Positions 9,773 to 19,051 are shown, counted from the first letter of the stretch. The stretch is 64,000 bases of DNA from Maribacter algicola (GCF_003933245.1 NZ_QUSX01000002.1:186001-250000); one strand, 5' to 3'. Notes: a model not told the origin generated them from the sequence alone. Translations and numbers: made by a program.

Positions 9773-10426
9773 ATGAAATTTTTTATAGATACAGCAAACT
9801 TAGATGAAATAAGGGAGGCCCAGGATATGGGGGTATTGGATGGTGTTACCACAAACCCTTCCCTAATGGCCAAAGAAGGAATTACAGGTGCCGAAAATAT
9901 TCTCAATCACTACAAAAAAATATGTGATTTGGTAGACGGACATGTAAGTGCCGAGGTCATTTCAACGGATTTTGACGGAATGGTCGAGGAAGGAGAGAAA
10001 TTGGCGGCTTTAAATCCACAAATTGTCGTTAAGCTTCCTATGATAGCCGATGGTGTAAAAGCGTGTAAGTATTTTTCGGACAAGGGAATCAAGACCAATG
10101 TAACCTTGGTATTCTCTGCCGGACAGGCCTTACTGGCCGCAAAAGCGGGAGCTACCTACGTTTCCCCATTCATTGGCCGTTTGGACGATATTTCCACGGA
10201 TGGCCTAGGTTTGATATCGGACATTCGATTGATCTATGATAACTATGGTTTCGAGACAGAAATATTGGCAGCATCCGTAAGGCACGTAATGCACGTGTTG
10301 GATTGTGCCAAAATAGGGGCAGATGTAATGACCGGTCCTTTGTCCGCCATTAAGGGCTTATTAAAACATCCTTTGACAGATAGTGGTTTGGCCAAGTTCC
10401 TTGAGGATTATAAGAAAGGTAATTAG
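9773..10426 (+). CDS. tal: Transaldolase of the TalC/FSA-like small subfamily
   Basis: A 217-residue protein of the small transaldolase/fructose-6-phosphate aldolase subfamily ([22 protein letters not shown]). The Schiff-base lysine is Lys87 in IVVKLPM. At the position that in E. coli FSA is a tyrosine (APYVNRID) and in TalB a phenylalanine (SPFVGRI), this protein has SPFIGRLDD with Phe133, and Glu61 replaces the FSA glutamine. Both residues point to true transaldolase activity, not free aldolase activity. Placement directly behind transketolase supports a role in the non-oxidative pentose phosphate pathway. Confidence 0.9.
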   Translation: MKFFIDTANLDEIREAQDMGVLDGVTTNPSLMAKEGITGAENILNHYKKICDLVDGHVSAEVISTDFDGMVEEGEKLAALNPQIVVKLPMIADGVKACKYFSDKGIKTNVTLVFSAGQALLAAKAGATYVSPFIGRLDDISTDGLGLISDIRLIYDNYGFETEILAASVRHVMHVLDCAKIGADVMTGPLSAIKGLLKHPLTDSGLAKFLEDYKKGN

Positions 10427-10453
10427 AGTTTTTGTTCTAATTGTGAAAAATGG

Positions 10454-10479
10454 ACACCTGGCTTTGCTAGGTGTTTTTT
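10454..10479 (+). terminator. Rho-independent terminator after tkt-tal
   Basis: Stem ACACCT (10454-10459) with AGGTGT (10469-10474), extended inwards by GGC/GCT around a TTT loop, followed by T to 10479. Confidence 0.85.
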
Positions 10480-10555
10480 GTTTGATTTAATAAGGTAGTG
10501 CTATTGTCATCCCACGGCAGAATATGTAGTTTTACGGAAGATTAATACATTTGAG

Positions 10556-11683
10556 ATGCAGAAATTCTTCAAAGTTTATATCCCGATAGTAATCGCACTA
10601 ATTCTGACTGGATGCAAAGAGGAGGTAAAAAAGCCTGCAGACAGCCCAATAAAGGAAAATGAACCTTCCTCTATCGCCGTAACAACCGCAAGTATACTGA
10701 AAGAAAAGCCCAAAAATCTTGCCGCTCCAGAGGGGATGGTTTGGATTCCTGGTGGGGAGCTAAAACAAGGTGCCGTTCCCCAGGACAAGATGGCCATGCA
10801 GCATGAAAAGCCGGCCATAGATGTTTTGGTCGATGGATTTTTTATGGACATCACAGAAGTTACCAATGCCCAATTCAAAAAATTCGTTGCCGAAACGGGC
10901 TACATCACTACTGCGGAACGGGCCATTGATTGGGAAGAATTAAAAAAGCAGGTGCCGGAAGGCACGGAGAAACCCCATGATTCGGTTTTGCAGCCAGGTG
11001 CGTTGACCTTCAAAAAAACAAAAACGTCCGTACCCAATCTATATGATTTTTCACAATGGTGGCATTGGACAATAGGTGCGGATTGGAGGCATCCCAATGG
11101 ACCCGATAGTTCCATTGAGGGAAAGGACGACTATCCGGTGGTACAAATATCCTTTGAGGATGCTTTGGCCTATTGCGAATGGGCCGGAAGACGCTTACCT
11201 ACAGAGGCCGAGTGGGAGTTGGCCGCAAGGGCGGGGAAGAAGGGTACCACATTTTTTTGGGGAGATGATATTTCGGTTCTTCAACAAAGGGCGAATACTT
11301 GGGAAGGTGAATTTCCCGTTACAAACACCAAAACGGATGGATTTGAATTAAGGGCCCCTGTAAAGTCGTATTCACCTAACGAATATGGATTGTACGATAT
11401 GGCAGGTAATGTATGGGAGTGGACAAGTGATTGGTACAACAACAATTATTATAAGGAAGTTAACACTACGGGTGAAGTTCAAAAAAATCCCCAGGGCGCT
11501 ACAATCCCCTTTACCCCCAATAACCCCTATGCCAAGGAAAAGGTCATTAAAGGAGGATCCTTTCTTTGTAGCGCGTCCTACTGTGCCAGTTATCGCGTTT
11601 CCGCCAGAATGGGCTCCAGTATGGATTCCTCCTTGGAACATACAGGATTTAGAACAGTTGCCACCGTAGCTATGCTCGAATAG
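10556..11683 (+). CDS. Exported formylglycine-generating-enzyme-like lipoprotein (FGE/SUMF1 family)
   Basis: A 375-residue FGE-sulfatase family protein with a lipoprotein signal (LTGC, lipidated Cys20). The domain begins at MVWIPGGELKQGA and ends GFRTVA. Typical blocks are present: FFMDITEVTNAQFKKFV, PVVQISFEDALAYCEWAGRRLPTEAEWE, EYGLYDMAGNVWEW and the catalytic segment GGSFLCSASYCASYR. The cysteines at 338 and 343 align with the two copper-binding catalytic cysteines of real FGE (human C336/C341), whereas most family members without sulfatase-activating function lack them. The enzyme may therefore oxidise a sulfatase cysteine to formylglycine outside the cytoplasm. No sulfatase gene is present in the window. 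It converges with the LytTR regulator. Confidence 0.85.
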   Translation: MQKFFKVYIPIVIALILTGCKEEVKKPADSPIKENEPSSIAVTTASILKEKPKNLAAPEGMVWIPGGELKQGAVPQDKMAMQHEKPAIDVLVDGFFMDITEVTNAQFKKFVAETGYITTAERAIDWEELKKQVPEGTEKPHDSVLQPGALTFKKTKTSVPNLYDFSQWWHWTIGADWRHPNGPDSSIEGKDDYPVVQISFEDALAYCEWAGRRLPTEAEWELAARAGKKGTTFFWGDDISVLQQRANTWEGEFPVTNTKTDGFELRAPVKSYSPNEYGLYDMAGNVWEWTSDWYNNNYYKEVNTTGEVQKNPQGATIPFTPNNPYAKEKVIKGGSFLCSASYCASYRVSARMGSSMDSSLEHTGFRTVATVAMLE

Positions 11684-11689
11684 TCGTAA

Positions 11690-12388
11690 CTAGTTCAATA
11701 AATTTAACTTTTTGTCCAAAGCCAGATTGTTATTTCTTCTCATAGGCAGTTTTTTGTCCTTCACTTGGACATGCCTATGATTGTAAAACTCTATTTTTTC
11801 TATATTCACAATATAGGACTTATGTATCCGTAGGAATTTGTCTTGGGGCAGTTTTTCCATAAAGGCCTTCATGGACGAAAGAACAATGAGTATCTTATCT
11901 GGTGTGACGATTTTAACATAGTCCCCCAACGCTTCCACCCAAAGTATGTTTTTCAAATATAACCGTACTTCCCTTAAATTGCTTCGTACCAGTATGCAGT
12001 TATCGTCGATCTTATTATTTCTTGACAAATTGATTTTGTACATAACCTTATCAATCGCTTTGTTGAATCGCTCAATAGAAAATGGTTTCAACAAATAATC
12101 GTCAACATTATAATCGAACGCCTTGGTAGCATGGTCCGAATTGGCCGTTGTTATAATCTTAAATAGATTTTGATTAAGACTTTTTAAAACCTCAAATCCG
12201 TTGATATCCGGTAATCCAATGTCTAGAAATAAAAGATCTACTTGGTTTTCTTTCAAATAATCCAAAGCTTCTTTTCCAATTCTAAACGTTTTTGTAAGCT
12301 CAAGATAGGGGTTCATTTTGATGCTTTTTTCCAATATATTGATATGGGTTTGGGAATCCTCCACTATGGTACAACGTAACTTTTTCAT
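11690..12388 (-). CDS. LytTR family response regulator
   Basis: Residues 1-120 form a receiver domain (IVEDSQTHI at the start, phosphorylation site Asp56 in LLFLDIGLPD, the conserved Lys in DYLLKPF). Residues about 130-232 form a LytTR DNA-binding domain (LYLKNILWVEALGDYVKIVT, FLRIHKSYIVN). Such proteins activate transcription after phosphorylation by a histidine kinase of the LytS/YehU type. No kinase gene is adjacent, so this is an orphan regulator within the window. It is transcribed towards the FGE-like gene and away from trxB. Confidence 0.9.
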   Translation of the reverse strand: MKKLRCTIVEDSQTHINILEKSIKMNPYLELTKTFRIGKEALDYLKENQVDLLFLDIGLPDINGFEVLKSLNQNLFKIITTANSDHATKAFDYNVDDYLLKPFSIERFNKAIDKVMYKINLSRNNKIDDNCILVRSNLREVRLYLKNILWVEALGDYVKIVTPDKILIVLSSMKAFMEKLPQDKFLRIHKSYIVNIEKIEFYNHRHVQVKDKKLPMRRNNNLALDKKLNLLN

Positions 12389-12548
12389 ATTACTTTCAAA
12401 TAGGTTTCTGAACTACCTACGAGGTTTCGATGCCATGGTTCACTTTTTCATTTGGAAGGCTGTTTTAACATAGGTTTTCATACATTGATACAGTTGTAGT
12501 CTGTGAAAACTTTTAATAACTTCGATGTAAGTTTGTTATCCAAAAACC

Positions 12549-12556
12549 TACTTTTG
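12549..12556 (+). promoter_or_regulatory. Bacteroidota -7 promoter box for trxB
   Basis: TACTTTTG fits TAnnTTTG and lies 25 bases before the trxB ATG. No convincing -33 TTTG is found at 19-21 bases upstream. Confidence 0.5.
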
Positions 12557-12581
12557 TAAAACAATATGAAAGCGTAATACT

Positions 12582-13565
12582 ATGTCGGAAGTAATAGAGC
12601 GAGTGAAAACATTGATTATAGGATCCGGTCCTGCCGGATACACAGCTGCCATCTATGCGGCTAGAGCAGACTTGAAACCAGTTTTGTACACTGGCTTGGA
12701 GCCGGGCGGACAACTTACCACTACTACCGAGGTGGATAATTTTCCCGGATATCCTGAAGGTATAGACGGCCCCACTATGATGGTGCAATTGCAGCAACAA
12801 GCGGAGCGTTTTGGAACAGATGTACGAATCGGGATGGTTACCAAAGCGGAATTTGGTAAAAAGGAGGGTGATATTCACAAAATTACTGTGGACCATGAAA
12901 AGCAAATAGAAGCTGAAACCGTGATAATCTCGACCGGAGCTTCGGCCAAGTATTTGAATATTCCAAGTGAACAAAGATTACGAGGAGGCGGAGTTTCCGC
13001 CTGTGCGGTTTGTGACGGTTTTTTCTATAAAGGACAGGATGTGGCCATTGTAGGTGCAGGGGATACCGCTGCAGAAGAAGCCTCCTATTTGGCAAATATT
13101 TGTAATAAGGTTACTATGTTGGTCAGAAAGGACCATATGAGAGCATCGAAAGCTATGCAGCACAGGGTTCAGAGCCTTAAGAATATCGAGATAAAATATA
13201 ATACTGAAGTTGACGAAGTTTTAGGCGACCAAGTGGTTGAGGGTCTTAGAATGGTGAACAACCAAACAGGGGAAAAAGAAGAGATTGCTATCACCGGATT
13301 GTTCATTGCCATCGGTCATAAACCTAATACGGATATTTTCAAAGGACAGTTGGATATGGACGAAACGGGTTATATCATAACTAAAGGTAAATCCACGAAA
13401 ACCAATATTCCAGGTGTATTTGCTTCAGGTGACGCTCAGGATAAAGAATATAGACAGGCTGTAACGGCTGCGGGAACTGGTTGTATGGCTGCCTTGGATG
13501 CCGAACGTTATTTGGCCACTATAGGTTCTATAAAGGAGACTATAGCGGATAATTACAACATTTAA
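12582..13565 (+). CDS. trxB: Thioredoxin-disulfide reductase
   Basis: A complete low-molecular-weight thioredoxin reductase of 327 residues. The FAD-binding motif GSGPAG is at residues 14-19, the redox-active CAVC at 141-144, the NADPH-binding GAGDTA at 158-163, and the second FAD motif near GVFASGDAQD. It uses NADPH to reduce thioredoxin in the cytoplasm. It is a single gene, followed by a strong terminator shared with the convergent neighbour. Confidence 0.96.
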   Translation: MSEVIERVKTLIIGSGPAGYTAAIYAARADLKPVLYTGLEPGGQLTTTTEVDNFPGYPEGIDGPTMMVQLQQQAERFGTDVRIGMVTKAEFGKKEGDIHKITVDHEKQIEAETVIISTGASAKYLNIPSEQRLRGGGVSACAVCDGFFYKGQDVAIVGAGDTAAEEASYLANICNKVTMLVRKDHMRASKAMQHRVQSLKNIEIKYNTEVDEVLGDQVVEGLRMVNNQTGEKEEIAITGLFIAIGHKPNTDIFKGQLDMDETGYIITKGKSTKTNIPGVFASGDAQDKEYRQAVTAAGTGCMAALDAERYLATIGSIKETIADNYNI

Positions 13566-13586
13566 ATAAATTATATAGAATGAAAA

Positions 13587-13612
13587 AGCGCCTCTTTTGA
13601 GGCGCTTTTTTT
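13587..13612. terminator. Bidirectional rho-independent terminator between trxB and the 13.6-kb gene
   Basis: Perfect 8-bp stem AGCGCCTC (13587-13594) / GAGGCGCT (13599-13606), loop TTTT, T run to 13612 and an A run before it. The symmetric A/T flanks let it serve both convergent genes. Confidence 0.9.
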
Positions 13613-13634
13613 ATGGTGTCAAAGTGCTAGTATT

Positions 13635-14081
13635 TTAATCGATTCGAATATAATTTTCTGCGTATACCCTATTTCCGTCGTCGTCCAAGGTTATCTGGCT
13701 GTAATTGTTTTCTTCCAATACTAGTTCAAACTTAAATACTTTAACGGTGTCCTGTACTTTCATCATCTCGGCGGAAGCAAATTCCAACCGTTCTTCCAGC
13801 TCGTTTTCCGTATTGGTGTAAGATCCATAGCCGAACCATTCCACTGGATCGTCAGGTGAATAGCGCGTCCACATTACTTTGCCCTTGCTGTAAATTTTTA
13901 CTTGTCGGTAACCGTTTACGTTCAGTAAGGTATCGGAAACACCTTGTTCATCATAATTATATCTGTTGATAAGCTCCCAGGTTCCCTCTAAGGAATTCCG
14001 GGTTTGCAGTTTTGTGGAGGTAATACTGGTAAGGGTAACCAATAAAAACATCAAAAAAACCGACCCAATTATTTTTTTCAT
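13635..14081 (-). CDS. Exported hypothetical protein, lipocalin-like
   Basis: About 148 residues starting MKKIIGSVFLMF, with an N-terminal hydrophobic signal segment, then LEGTWELINRYNYDE, a pattern seen in lipocalin-like 'membrane or secreted' proteins of Flavobacteria (DUF4488-like). I chose ATG 14081; the frame also opens at a TTG six bases upstream. No catalytic motif is seen. Function unknown; probably a small periplasmic beta-barrel. The gene stands alone and converges with trxB. Confidence 0.7.
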   Translation of the reverse strand: MKKIIGSVFLMFLLVTLTSITSTKLQTRNSLEGTWELINRYNYDEQGVSDTLLNVNGYRQVKIYSKGKVMWTRYSPDDPVEWFGYGSYTNTENELEERLEFASAEMMKVQDTVKVFKFELVLEENNYSQITLDDDGNRVYAENYIRID

Positions 14082-14191
14082 GGCCAAATTATTTAATGGT
14101 TATTAATACCATAAAAGATACAAATAATATTAATAATTTAACAAAATTTATATATAATATTTATGAAATTATCAGTATGATATCAATCTTT

Positions 14192-15241
14192 CTAATGTCT
14201 AAAATTGTTGAGGACATCTGTTAAGAAATCGATATCCGAACTACGATGTGATGCTGAAAGAACAATTCGGCTCATGGTTTCTGAATTTTCCTTTGGATAG
14301 TTGAAGTTGGTAACTATGATTTGATTTTTTTTCAAAAATTCGACCAATTCAGAATTCATAAAGGTAAAAGTAGGGTGTCCTTTCATATACCTATAATGCT
14401 TCAAAGTTTCCATTTTTTCCAAAAAATAGTCTAGGTTGGTATGGAGGTTCCTTCTTCTTTCCGAATAGATGGGGGCCGCTTCCAAGAATGTGGCCATGGC
14501 AGCGGGACTTGCGGGACTGGCGCCCCAGTAAAATGCGGTGTTTTCCATTTGTAGCAGGTCTTCCCTGTTTCCAAAAATGGCCCCCGCCTGTATACCGAAG
14601 CCCTTTCCCAAGGAGCAACACACGAATATCTTTTTGGGATTCAGTGACTGTAGGGAGCGATAGACACCGCTGCCGTTTTTTCCAATTATTCCAATGCCAT
14701 GGGAATCGTCCGCCACTAAAATAATTTCGTTTAGTGGAAGGATTTTTAAACTTTCAAAATTGGGAAAACTACCACCTGAAAAGTCTATGGCATCCATAAA
14801 GAGCACCGGCGTTTTTGAATTTGGTTCGTTCAGGTAATTCCGCAGAGCTATATTCAAGCTAGCGTAGGTCACATAATTCTTGACCTTATTTCTAAATAAG
14901 GCCGAATGTGTGTTGGGGGCAAAAAAGGGCTTGTAGGATTTTTTATGGATATAGTCCGATAAAAACTGTCCCGCCAAATATCCGGAGGATTGTGTGATAC
15001 AGGCTTCACTGCCCACCAAATCGGCCAAATAGTCCTCTGCCAACTCAAAGACGGAAAACCGTACGTTCGATTTTCTGGAAGCACTGTAATTGGTACCGTA
15101 TTTTCTAATGTTTTGTATAAAGAGCTCTTGAAAGGGGGCATAATCCTGAAGCCCTAGATAGGAAGTGCCTCCAAAGTACAGGTACTTTTGTCCCTCATAA
15201 ATAAGTTCCCTCCCAGGGAAAGAATCGATAAAAAATGCCAT
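14192..15241 (-). CDS. BioF-like PLP-dependent enzyme (alpha-oxoamine synthase family)
   Basis: A 349-residue fold-type-I PLP enzyme related to 8-amino-7-oxononanoate synthase: FGGTSYLGL near residues 24-32, the ring-stacking region ITQSSGYLAGQF, the Asp-His pair in LVADDSHGIGIIGKNGSG, and the PLP lysine in SLGKGFGIQAG. It is shorter than BioF (about 385) and no other biotin gene is nearby. It begins five bases after the dipeptide epimerase stop, so the two form an operon. Pairing with an Ala-Glu epimerase suggests amino-acid or murein-peptide metabolism rather than biotin synthesis, but the reaction cannot be read from the sequence. Confidence 0.82.
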   Translation of the reverse strand: MAFFIDSFPGRELIYEGQKYLYFGGTSYLGLQDYAPFQELFIQNIRKYGTNYSASRKSNVRFSVFELAEDYLADLVGSEACITQSSGYLAGQFLSDYIHKKSYKPFFAPNTHSALFRNKVKNYVTYASLNIALRNYLNEPNSKTPVLFMDAIDFSGGSFPNFESLKILPLNEIILVADDSHGIGIIGKNGSGVYRSLQSLNPKKIFVCCSLGKGFGIQAGAIFGNREDLLQMENTAFYWGASPASPAAMATFLEAAPIYSERRRNLHTNLDYFLEKMETLKHYRYMKGHPTFTFMNSELVEFLKKNQIIVTNFNYPKENSETMSRIVLSASHRSSDIDFLTDVLNNFRH

Positions 15242-15246
15242 AGAAT

Positions 15247-16257
15247 TTATATCAGCGTTACGCCACTACCGGCCAGTTCTGGAAAGATTACCTTTCCGTT
15301 CTCCTGTATCTCGACCCCTTTGGCAATATCCTTCTTTAAAAGTAGGGCACCATCCATGTCAACGTAGTCCAATTGAGGCAACAATTGGGCAATTGCCGAT
15401 ATACCCACAGTGGATTCTGTCATGCAGCCTACCATTACCTTTAGGCCTAGCTCCTTTCCTTTTCTTATCATACGCAGGGCAGGGGTAAGGCCACCACACT
15501 TCGTAAGCTTAATGTTGATTCCGTTAAAATGCATGGCGCATTTTTCCACATCTGCTTCAACAATACAACTTTCGTCGGCTATAATAGGCAGTACGCTTTG
15601 ATGCACTACCTTTTCCATACCTTCCCAATCATCTGCCTTTAAGGGTTGTTCCAAGAACTCTACACCCAATTCTTTTAATAGCGGGGCATTCTGTATCGTT
15701 TCTTCAGCGGTCCAAGCACAATTGGCATCGATCCTAAAAATAGCATCCGTATGTGTTCTTAGTTCCCTTACAATGGCCACATCGTCTTCCGTTCCCAATT
15801 TGATTTTATAGATGGGCCATGGCATTTCTATCATTTTTGAGACCATTTCATCAACAGGTGCAATACCAATGGTGTAATTGGTAAGCGGATACCGGTCTTT
15901 TTGGGTCCCCCAAAGTTCATATAATGGTTTTCCTTTCAATTTTCCATAAAGGTCATGGGCGGCCAAATCCATGGCACACAATGCAAAATTGGAGAGGCCT
16001 TTGGCTTTTAGGAAATCGTGAAATGTAACTGGATCACTAAAATCGTACGCCTCTATTTCCTTTTGTACGGCCTCAATCTCGGACATCATGCTTTCCACGG
16101 TTATTTTGTAATACGGATTGCTTGTGGCTTCACCAAACCCTGTATGCCCGTTTAGGTTCAATCCAACAATCAAGGTGTCCTGAAAATCATGGGATTCCCT
16201 AGAAATACTAAAGGTGTGCCGTAAGGCCAATGTATGCTTTTGTAGCTGTATCTGCAT
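15247..16257 (-). CDS. Dipeptide epimerase (L-Ala-D/L-Glu epimerase family)
   Basis: A 336-residue enolase-superfamily enzyme of the muconate-lactonizing subgroup. The N-terminal capping domain (LRHTFSISRES, GFGEATSNPYY) precedes the barrel with the acid/base lysine in YKIKLGTEDD, metal ligands in FRIDANCAW, LEQPL and IADESC, and the second lysine in IKLTKCGGL. Family members convert L-Ala-D-Glu from cell-wall turnover to L-Ala-L-Glu, or epimerise other dipeptides. It is the first gene of a two-gene operon with the BioF-like enzyme. Confidence 0.9.
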   Translation of the reverse strand: MQIQLQKHTLALRHTFSISRESHDFQDTLIVGLNLNGHTGFGEATSNPYYKITVESMMSEIEAVQKEIEAYDFSDPVTFHDFLKAKGLSNFALCAMDLAAHDLYGKLKGKPLYELWGTQKDRYPLTNYTIGIAPVDEMVSKMIEMPWPIYKIKLGTEDDVAIVRELRTHTDAIFRIDANCAWTAEETIQNAPLLKELGVEFLEQPLKADDWEGMEKVVHQSVLPIIADESCIVEADVEKCAMHFNGINIKLTKCGGLTPALRMIRKGKELGLKVMVGCMTESTVGISAIAQLLPQLDYVDMDGALLLKKDIAKGVEIQENGKVIFPELAGSGVTLI

Positions 16258-16383
16258 GAATTAAAACTTTCTACTAAGATGCAAAAGACCATTCAGGATT
16301 CCAAAACCAAATCGGTAGAAATACAAAGAAAAACCCATTGATTTTTCAATGGGTTCGTAGATTGAAAGGTTATTGATATACCC

Positions 16384-17115
16384 TTAATATTTATGCACGC
16401 TACCGGAAACCGATTTGTTCTTTTTAACCGTTGGATCGCCCTTGTAGGAAATGTTTCCCCCGCTACTGGCATCCGCTGTAAGAAGATCGGACACATTAAC
16501 GCTAATATTGGATCCGCTGCTGGCCTCCGCACGGCACTCCTCGGTAACGAGGTCCTTTGCCCTAATGTTGGCACCGCTGCTCCCATCCACATATACTTCC
16601 TTGGCATTTCCGGTGATTTCGATATTGGCACCACTGCTCGCGTCAATTTCCAAGTGATCGGCGTTTACCTCAATGTTCAAAATGGAACCGCTACTGGAGT
16701 CAACATTAATGTTATCTCCAGCTATCCGGTTTTGAGAGGTCAAGTGTGCCCCGCTGGAACTTTCCAAAGAGGTAATGGTAGGTAAGGAAACAAACACCTT
16801 TTTGGTGGCCCTTCCGATGTTCTCTATGGCATGGATTTTCAGTTTTCCATTTCGGATATCGGTTCCGATGAGGTCAATGATATTTTCATCCCCTTCTACG
16901 GAAATGGAATAGTCCGACGCCTGTGTTACATAGACCTGTATACCTTCCGAAGCATGTACTACATTGAAATCTTCCGTTACTTCCCTGGTTTCTTCCACTA
17001 CTACGCCGTTACCGGCCTTTCCCGTTCCAAAGTCCCCAAAGTTAACGTCGAAGCCACAGGAGCTTAGGAAAAGTGCAAGAACAAATGCGATGGTTACTCT
17101 AACTAGTGTTGTCAT
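16384..17115 (-). CDS. Head GIN (DUF2807) domain lipoprotein
   Basis: A 243-residue lipoprotein (FLSSC, lipidated Cys20) with the head GIN domain. From residue about 115 on it has repeated SSGA/SSGS/SSGG turns at intervals of roughly 10-20 residues, the signature of a right-handed beta-helix. Such proteins are surface or periplasmic putative autotransporter-like adhesive domains of unknown function. It lies 115 bases downstream of the PspC gene on the same strand and is commonly found with PspC and PadR in Bacteroidota, which suggests a role in an envelope-linked response. Confidence 0.88.
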   Translation of the reverse strand: MTTLVRVTIAFVLALFLSSCGFDVNFGDFGTGKAGNGVVVEETREVTEDFNVVHASEGIQVYVTQASDYSISVEGDENIIDLIGTDIRNGKLKIHAIENIGRATKKVFVSLPTITSLESSSGAHLTSQNRIAGDNINVDSSSGSILNIEVNADHLEIDASSGANIEITGNAKEVYVDGSSGANIRAKDLVTEECRAEASSGSNISVNVSDLLTADASSGGNISYKGDPTVKKNKSVSGSVHKY

Positions 17116-17230
17116 GATGGTCGTTTTTAGATTGTTGTTTTTGATGATGTAAAATTGTATTATTTGTAAGTCTTGTTTAAATGTTTTCTACCGAGTTGTC
17201 GTTTTCCCTTCCCGAATCGTAATTACCCCG

Positions 17231-19051
17231 TTAATTTTGTGATATCGTCTTTCGCATGGTGGTATCGCCGTCCTGGGCCTTGATATCAATGGTGCTGTCA
17301 TTTGCATCGATATTTATATCCACCTTTTCGTCATCGTTGTCCTTTGCATTGATCCGCACACCGTTTTCATCGATTTTCATTTTGAAGTATTCACCATTCG
17401 TGTCATTGATATTGATGTCAATACCTTCCTCATTGATGCGTACCCTATTGTTGGAATCTTCATCATATTCCATTTCGGCGGGGCAATCCAAGCACTTTAG
17501 CTCATTGTCACTCCCCATTTCCCAGGTATATCCGTCCAAATCGTTGGTATCCCTATCAGTATCCGCCCTCATGACCCAGCTGCGGCCTTCTCCACGATCA
17601 TAGGTGAGGACGGTCCCTATTGGAACAAATAGATTTACCCTAACTTCCTGATCATTGAACTTGCTGTTTCCAGGAATCTGTAGATAATTGTTGAATATAA
17701 TCCCGTTACCTTGTAGGGTGTAATCATATTCGATGGCCTCTGCAGTTTCCTTGGCCCGTGCAAAAGACGGTCCGTTGGCTTCTTTGCGAATTTCGACCCT
17801 AAAAATGGTATCGGTGGATTTTCTAATCCTGAACCTAACATCTTCAGATACTAAAATTTTTTCGCCGTTATCATCATGGGTAATGATCATATTGCCCATA
17901 TGCATTTCACGGTCCCTGTTGTAATCAAAAGTAGCCAAGCTTATATTCAAAGTATCAACAGGGCTTTCAAAGTATATTTCCCTTTCCGATGTGGTACTGC
18001 CGGAGTATGCATGAGCCGCAGCTTCCCTTACTCCGAATATGACCAATAATATGATGGATATCAACCAAAGTCCCAAAAGACTGAACTTGGCAATATTCCC
18101 AATGGATTTTAGATTGTTAACCAAAATCTTCAAACCAAAATAGAGAAGGAAAAAGAACGGGATTCCTATAGCGAAAAAGGCCAATAGGGAAACCAACCAG
18201 ATGGGCATGTTGCTGGAGTTGATTACGTTGTAGAAGTCTATTCCCGGTACGTTGACCATATCCAGGATACCTACGGAAATCAATCCTACGAATAAACCGA
18301 TCAAGGTTGAGGCACCTATAATGATCAGTAAGATGCCTATAAATTTTCCAAAGATTTTGAAAAGGAACATGATAATGTCCCCAAGCGTATCAAAAAATGT
18401 CTTTCCTCCTTTTTTGACGGTATTGCCTACTTTTTCGTAGTCAACACTTTTTACACGATCCGCAACGTCCTCAAAACCCTCTTTGACTTTACGCTCAATA
18501 TTGCTAATATTTACGGCCTCACCACGCATGTCCAGTTTTTGGGCCGTAGTGGTTGCTTCCGGAATCAATATCCAAAGCAGACCGTAAAGTAAAATAAATC
18601 CACCACCTGATCCTATGGTCAAGAAGACCCAAAGAATACGGATCCATAACGGATCTATTCCAAGATAGTGTGCCAGACCGGAAGAAACCCCTGCAACATA
18701 TTTTTGCTCTGTATCGCGGTACAATTTCTTTACCCGTGGGGCCGGGCCCGTGGTCTTCGTTTTTGGTTCGTCTTCAAAAATATCTTCATCAACCATGTAG
18801 TCTTCTGGTTGCCCCATGATGGCAATTACCTCGTCTACTTGTTTCTGGGTGATTACTTGTCTTTCGTTCTCCAATTTTTCGTAAAAGAGTTCGGCAATCC
18901 TGGCTTCGATATCGGCCAAAATCTCGTCACTCCCAGGCGTATTGGCAAAGGAGCGTTTCACACTTTCCAAATACCTACGCATTTTGTTGTACGCATCTTC
19001 GTCTATATGGAAGAGCGTATTCGCTAGATTTATATTTACTGTCTTGTTCAT
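17231..19051 (-). CDS. PspC domain membrane protein with long extracytoplasmic C-terminus
   Basis: A 606-residue protein. Residues 1-90 form a charged region that may be regulatory; 108-166 is a PspC domain (LYRDTEQKYVAGVSSGLAHYLG...LWILIPEA); residues about 225-360 contain several transmembrane helices; the C-terminal 240 residues are hydrophilic, Asp/Asn-rich and beta-repeat-like (INEEGIDININDTNGEY...), resembling head GIN/DUF4097-type domains. PspC senses membrane stress in enterobacteria; here it may transmit an envelope signal. It starts two bases after the PadR stop, so padR and pspC are one transcript. Confidence 0.87.
   Translation of the reverse strand: MNKTVNINLANTLFHIDEDAYNKMRRYLESVKRSFANTPGSDEILADIEARIAELFYEKLENERQVITQKQVDEVIAIMGQPEDYMVDEDIFEDEPKTKTTGPAPRVKKLYRDTEQKYVAGVSSGLAHYLGIDPLWIRILWVFLTIGSGGGFILLYGLLWILIPEATTTAQKLDMRGEAVNISNIERKVKEGFEDVADRVKSVDYEKVGNTVKKGGKTFFDTLGDIIMFLFKIFGKFIGILLIIIGASTLIGLFVGLISVGILDMVNVPGIDFYNVINSSNMPIWLVSLLAFFAIGIPFFFLLYFGLKILVNNLKSIGNIAKFSLLGLWLISIILLVIFGVREAAAHAYSGSTTSEREIYFESPVDTLNISLATFDYNRDREMHMGNMIITHDDNGEKILVSEDVRFRIRKSTDTIFRVEIRKEANGPSFARAKETAEAIEYDYTLQGNGIIFNNYLQIPGNSKFNDQEVRVNLFVPIGTVLTYDRGEGRSWVMRADTDRDTNDLDGYTWEMGSDNELKCLDCPAEMEYDEDSNNRVRINEEGIDININDTNGEYFKMKIDENGVRINAKDNDDEKVDINIDANDSTIDIKAQDGDTTMRKTISQN

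Noticed and set aside
10546..10553. TACATTTG, an exact -7 match directly before the FGE-like gene
   Set aside because: It ends two bases before the ATG, so transcription would begin inside the coding region. No alternative start fits the signal peptide. Probably chance, unless the mRNA is leaderless from another start.
11690..12388. Two-component pair with LytTR regulator
   Set aside because: No histidine kinase is adjacent on either side.
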